DNA of 9,093 nucleotides from Elusimicrobia bacterium RIFCSPHIGHO2_02_FULL_57_9. GTDB taxonomy: Bacteria; Elusimicrobiota; Elusimicrobia; UBA1565; UBA9628. The translations under genes were made by a program, and so were the position numbers. Shown here piece after piece: positions 5,782 to 9,093 of the stretch. Numbering within the stretch: the stretch's first letter is position 1; each line of letters starts with the position of its first letter. Below the pieces are notes generated by a model. That model was not told where the DNA came from and did not search any database. It saw only the letters and a list, made by a program, of their open reading frames with translations. The DNA is taken from assembly GCA_001800015.1 (NCBI GenBank), contig MGUO01000067.1:1-9093 (forward strand). Direction: 5' to 3'.

Positions 5782-8750
5782 AAGCTCTCCTTGCTACGCC
5801 AGACGTTGGCATGCTCCTCGTAGCGGTTGTCGTTGAAAATCCCGTACTGAGGCTCCACCTCCCGTCCCAACGCCGCGTGACACCCGCGGATTGTAGATAA
5901 AAAAACCGAGGCGCGCGAAAGCGCCAGCAGGGGCCCTAATCGGGAAACCGGCAGACGTTCCAAGTCGCGGTAGGCGGCCAAGACCCGTGCCGCCGGCTCA
6001 GCATGCTTTAACACCGGCGAATGCGGCGCTTGTACCCGGAGGAAATCCGCCAAATGCAGGGCGTACTCGACGTCCGTGCTCAAGTGGCGGCAATAAGACT
6101 TGCGATAGCGCAGGCTGTCGCAGAAAAGAGCTTCAACATCTTGCGCGTTCCGGTCGCAAAAGGCGTAATGAACCCCGGCCAAAGAGCGATGGAGGTACCA
6201 AGCGCGCAGGTCTTCGATCTCGGAGCGCGGGCCGTGGCTGGCGCGCTCATCGGGATAATTCCAGAATATCCCCAATATCTTGGGGATAAACTTGCTCTTA
6301 ATAAAGGGAAGCACCCTCAGCTTGAACTCCGTGTCTCCGGCGGCTGCGAAGCTTGGGTCATAATAGCCGAAACGGTCATGGATGGAGCGGCGGTAGAGCG
6401 CCCCGACCCAGGACATGTAGCATTTTTCCAGGTAGACCAAGTCTTGCCGGTAAGGCGAGCGGTCATAAATCATGATGTCATCCCGCCAGGTGCCATCCGA
6501 ATCGACCTGCGTCACAAGGCTGTTGGACTGCACCCAATCGAGCGTGGGATCCGAATCCAGCTCCGCGGCCAATATTTCCAGGCCATCGGGCAGTATGGTT
6601 TCATCGACGCCTAAAAAACATAAATAGGGAGCGCGGGACATTGAGATGCCCCGGTTCCAAGCGCACTGAATGGTTTCCTTGTGCCTGGTCCGCGCATAGA
6701 CCGCCGCGATGGCGCAACCGCTCAGGGACTGCTTAAAGAGCCGGTATTCATCTGCGGGTGAGGCGGAATCTATGAAGATGAGCTCGGCTTGGCCCGACTT
6801 GACCATCGTCTGGTTGAGCAGCGCTCCCAGGAAGGGAACGAGTTTATAGGCGGCATTGTAAAGCGAGACTATGATGGAGACGCGAACGTTGCCGGGCGAT
6901 CTGCGCTCGTCTTTGAGCTCAAAATCTCCGTCGAATTCGGGCCGGCACCGACCGGCCTGCTCGGCTTCTTTAAGCAGGGCCCCGCAGCTTTCACGGCGTT
7001 TGTCCGCCGGACCAAACAGGGCCTGGGCGGCCTTCGCTTCCTTCCCCAAACCCTCGGCCCCCAGGGCCGAGGCGATGAAGGGCAGCTCGCCGAAGCGGTC
7101 CTCGCCCAGAATTCTCATGACTCTTACGGCGTAAGCGGCGGCCATAAAACCGTTGCCGCGCAGGCGCTCTAAGCGGGAGATTTCCCTCCAAAGGCGGATA
7201 CGGTCGACTCTTAAATCAGCGGCCAGCTCCCAAAGCAAGCGGATTTTTTGGCTCCGCTCCCTTTCCGTGCCTTCCGCCGCGCCGAAGGCTTGGCGGTAAT
7301 AGCCCACAAGACTCAGGCCTTTAAGGGCCTGATAGGCCAGGCGGCCATCCGTGATTCGCGCCCAGGACGTTAAATTGGTTTTTACAAGCTGCTTGAGGCT
7401 TTCCTTGCGCAGTTGCCCGCGCAACGCGCGCAGGCGGTGTTGAACTTTGCGAGGGAGAAGAGTCCTGCCCAGGCCTACCGCTGCCGTACGCAGCGCTGCA
7501 ACCGCCGATCCGCGCTCTCTATCATAAATATGCTGCAGCTGCCCGTACCAAAGTTCGGACTGCTTGGCCAACTCCTCGTCTTTTTCAGGAGGAGCTCCAT
7601 AAATCCGCTCAAGCCCGGGACCTGAAACGGCCGGCTTCAGGCGCTGGAGGGTCTCCGCCAGCTGTTGCCGGTGGCTGTCATAATCGCGCAGGAGGGAGTG
7701 GACATCCTCCAGGCAGCCGTAGACATTGCTCATGTCGATAGTCAGGAATGGAATTTGCGGGAATGTTTCTCTTAGAAAATGGCAAACGCCCGCGCCGCTT
7801 CCAATCAGGGTGGGGCAGCCCGAAAACAAGGATTCCAGGGCCAAGAGATTGAAGCTATCGAAACGCGAAGGAAGAAAGGTCGCCGCGCGCGTGGTGAAAA
7901 CCGAAGCCAGTTCGCCGGGGGACATCCCCGGCAATATGCGGGCGTCTAGGCCGCGATGGCGGATCATGCGCTTAAGATAGAAATTCGCGCCGAGCCCGGC
8001 GGGGCCGATGGACTGCGGGCCGATAATGCTGGCCGTTCCGTAGCAAGAGCGGGGCAGCCAAAACGCGATTTCCAGAAAGATGTCGGGCCCTTTGATTCTC
8101 TCCGTACGTCCGATAAAATTAATATCCGGCGGACCGGCTGAACCGGCGACGGCGCGTGGCTGGGTAGCCGCAACAACGCGCAGCGGGCTCAGGCAATAAG
8201 CTTTCCGGCCTCCCTTCTTTTCCCACGCTTCCAGGTAGCTTTGGCCAATTCCATACCTCACATCCGCGGCCTGATATTGGACTTTTTCCCGCCACTCCAA
8301 TCCCGGAAAGTCTATTTTCTCCCCACCCCAGTCCAGCCGAAAGCTCGTGGAAATATTGCCGTGAAGCGAAAGAGCCAGTCGGTCGAAATGGACTCCATGC
8401 CGGCGCAGGGCCGGCCTTAGGAGAAGTCCGAACTGTTCATAATCCGGGAGCTCTACGACGTCAAAAGACTGCCCGGCCGCGCTGGCCGCGATATTATTCG
8501 CGCGCAAGAAATCGCCAAAGAGCCACGCCAGCGGTTCTTCTGAACAGATTGCGGGGTTAAATCTGCGCGCAAAATAATTTTCCTTATAGGCCAGGGCATG
8601 GGCATTGGCGGGACGGGATGAGGATTTACCCTCCGAGCGGGCCAGATAGAAAAAATCGATTTCCGGATGGGTTGCGATCAAACGCCTGTAAACCGTCTGT
8701 CCGCCGCCCGTGGTGGAAAAAAGGTCGAAGGCGGCCAGGAAAACCTTCAC
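5778..8750 (-). CDS. Two-domain glycosyltransferase (GT4-like N-terminus, GT2-like C-terminus)
   Basis: This 990-residue protein joins two glycosyltransferase domains. The N-terminal GT-B (GT4-like) domain, about 1-400, has a GGGQ loop (15-18), NFIGRTERIKGPD (211-223) and SRFDSFNLLALESLFSGCP. In the usual EX7E motif of that segment the first Glu is replaced by Asp298, with Glu306 kept. Residues about 410-615 are charged, largely helical linker without a recognised domain. The GT-A (GT2) domain begins at RVSIIVSLYNAAYK (623-636), with LIFIDSASPADEYR (657-670) in the nucleotide-binding fold. FLGVDETILPDG (712-723) stands in for the metal-binding DXD region, and AAGDTEFKLRV (803-813) for the acceptor/base region. 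No membrane spans are seen. It probably adds two successive sugars to the lipid-linked glycan in the cytoplasm. GTG 8750 is the start: it shares GTGA with the ABC ATPase stop and has AAGAGG upstream. The 3' end shares ATGA with the next gene. Confidence 0.88.
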   Translation of the reverse strand: MKVFLAAFDLFSTTGGGQTVYRRLIATHPEIDFFYLARSEGKSSSRPANAHALAYKENYFARRFNPAICSEEPLAWLFGDFLRANNIAASAAGQSFDVVELPDYEQFGLLLRPALRRHGVHFDRLALSLHGNISTSFRLDWGGEKIDFPGLEWREKVQYQAADVRYGIGQSYLEAWEKKGGRKAYCLSPLRVVAATQPRAVAGSAGPPDINFIGRTERIKGPDIFLEIAFWLPRSCYGTASIIGPQSIGPAGLGANFYLKRMIRHRGLDARILPGMSPGELASVFTTRAATFLPSRFDSFNLLALESLFSGCPTLIGSGAGVCHFLRETFPQIPFLTIDMSNVYGCLEDVHSLLRDYDSHRQQLAETLQRLKPAVSGPGLERIYGAPPEKDEELAKQSELWYGQLQHIYDRERGSAVAALRTAAVGLGRTLLPRKVQHRLRALRGQLRKESLKQLVKTNLTSWARITDGRLAYQALKGLSLVGYYRQAFGAAEGTERERSQKIRLLWELAADLRVDRIRLWREISRLERLRGNGFMAAAYAVRVMRILGEDRFGELPFIASALGAEGLGKEAKAAQALFGPADKRRESCGALLKEAEQAGRCRPEFDGDFELKDERRSPGNVRVSIIVSLYNAAYKLVPFLGALLNQTMVKSGQAELIFIDSASPADEYRLFKQSLSGCAIAAVYARTRHKETIQCAWNRGISMSRAPYLCFLGVDETILPDGLEILAAELDSDPTLDWVQSNSLVTQVDSDGTWRDDIMIYDRSPYRQDLVYLEKCYMSWVGALYRRSIHDRFGYYDPSFAAAGDTEFKLRVLPFIKSKFIPKILGIFWNYPDERASHGPRSEIEDLRAWYLHRSLAGVHYAFCDRNAQDVEALFCDSLRYRKSYCRHLSTDVEYALHLADFLRVQAPHSPVLKHAEPAARVLAAYRDLERLPVSRLGPLLALSRASVFLSTIRGCHAALGREVEPQYGIFNDNRYEEHANVWRSKESL
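5785..5792 (-). promoter_or_regulatory. Ribosome binding site for the small broken gene
   Basis: The minus strand reads AAGGAGAG here, with the AGGAG core five bases before ATG 5781-5779. It is the strongest Shine-Dalgarno-like site I noticed in the operon. It lies inside the last codons of the upstream glycosyltransferase and shows that the small frame was once (or still is) translated. Confidence 0.65.
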
Positions 8751-9093
8751 GCGACGCCTCTTTGATAGCGGCCGATGATTTCCTCGACGCTGCCTGCGGC
8801 CGAAATTTTCCCTTGAGAAAGCCAGGCGGCGCGAGAGCAGGTTTTGCGTATAGTTTCCAGATCATGGGAGACCAGCACGATGGTCGTGCCGGTCGAATGG
8901 ATTTTCTTGATGCGCTCGGCGGATTTTTTTTGGAATTCGGCGTCTCCGACCCCGAGAATCTCATCGATCAGCAGTAGATCAGGCCGGCCATCGGTGGCGA
9001 CGGCGAACCCCAATCTAGCCTGCATGCCGCTGGAATATGTCCTGACGGGAAGGTCGATAAAATCTCCAATGCCGGCAAAATCCATGATCTGCG
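8747..9093 (-). CDS. ABC transporter ATP-binding protein for polysaccharide export (Wzt/KpsT/TagH type), C-terminal part
   Basis: The gene enters from the right edge, so its 5' part with the Walker A motif is missing. The visible 115 codons carry the ABC signature region YSSGMQARLGFAVA, the Walker B segment LLLIDEILGVGDAEF and the H-loop IVLVSHD. The lead-in, about IMDFAGIGDFIDLPVRTYSSGM, is typical of the O-antigen/teichoic-acid exporter ATPases. With a Wzm-type permease, these drive lipid-linked glycan across the inner membrane. The protein ends about 40 residues after the H-loop, just past the nucleotide-binding domain, so it lacks the C-terminal carbohydrate-recognition domain of long Wzt proteins. 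It resembles the short KpsT/RfbB forms. The stop shares GTGA with the next gene's start. The matching permease gene would be expected just upstream, outside the window. Confidence 0.9.
   Translation of the reverse strand, partial: QIMDFAGIGDFIDLPVRTYSSGMQARLGFAVATDGRPDLLLIDEILGVGDAEFQKKSAERIKKIHSTGTTIVLVSHDLETIRKTCSRAAWLSQGKISAAGSVEEIIGRYQRGVA
8757..8762 (-). promoter_or_regulatory. Ribosome binding site for the GTG start at 8750
   Basis: AAGAGG on the minus strand lies six bases before GTG 8750-8748. The site is inside the last codons of the ABC ATPase gene. It supports the GTG start and translational coupling between exporter and glycosyltransferase. Confidence 0.6.

Noticed and set aside
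6021..6614. A 197-codon open frame on the plus strand
   Set aside because: It lies wholly antisense to the GT2 part of the two-domain glycosyltransferase, has no recognisable motif, and reflects GC-rich codon use on the other strand.
1..9093. tRNA, rRNA, CRISPR array, insertion sequence or riboswitch
   Set aside because: No cloverleaf-like unit, spaced direct-repeat array, transposase or recognised riboswitch pattern was seen on either strand. The window is filled by coding sequence.

Overview
The window is a cell-surface polysaccharide (O-antigen or capsule-like) locus. It is coding almost end to end, with no intergenic stretch above about 10 bases. It is moderately to highly GC-rich, except for a dip around 5372-5781. 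The Wzt/KpsT-type ABC ATPase and the WaaL/Wzy-type membrane protein point to a diderm (Gram-negative) bacterium. Heavy use of GTG starts and 4-base gene overlaps shows a compact genome. The sequence alone does not fix the phylum; an uncultured lineage is plausible but is a guess.

Left end, plus strand (1-1081): the last 56 codons of a sugar-1-phosphate nucleotidyltransferase, followed at once by a GDP-L-fucose-synthase-like NAD(P)-dependent epimerase/reductase. Together they would make an activated deoxy-sugar or modified heptose. This operon runs tail-to-tail into the minus-strand operon, and the two terminal genes overlap by 31 bases.

Minus strand, read from 9093 down to 1051: (i) the C-terminal part of an ABC-transporter ATPase for polysaccharide export; (ii) a 990-residue two-domain glycosyltransferase (GT4 then GT2); (iii) a small unknown gene broken by an apparent one-base deletion; (iv) a GT4 glycosyltransferase; (v) a polyprenyl-phosphate sugar-1-phosphate transferase (WbaP/WcaJ type) that would start glycan assembly on the lipid carrier; (vi) an O-antigen ligase/polymerase-like membrane protein with a C-terminal TPR domain. 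Every junction either overlaps (GTGA, ATGA, GTGA or 17 bases) or is 4 bases apart, so this is one translationally coupled operon whose promoter lies beyond the right edge.

The most unusual feature lies inside gene (vi). A 66-bp palindromic element occurs twice, 64/66 identical, in the same orientation but in two different reading frames, and neither copy breaks the gene. A further partial terminal copy lies in tandem with one of them. This looks like a mobile or repeat palindromic element that adds peptide to a protein, similar in concept to the Rickettsia palindromic elements. The second notable item is the frameshifted small gene, whose frame can be restored by adding one C at about 5625.
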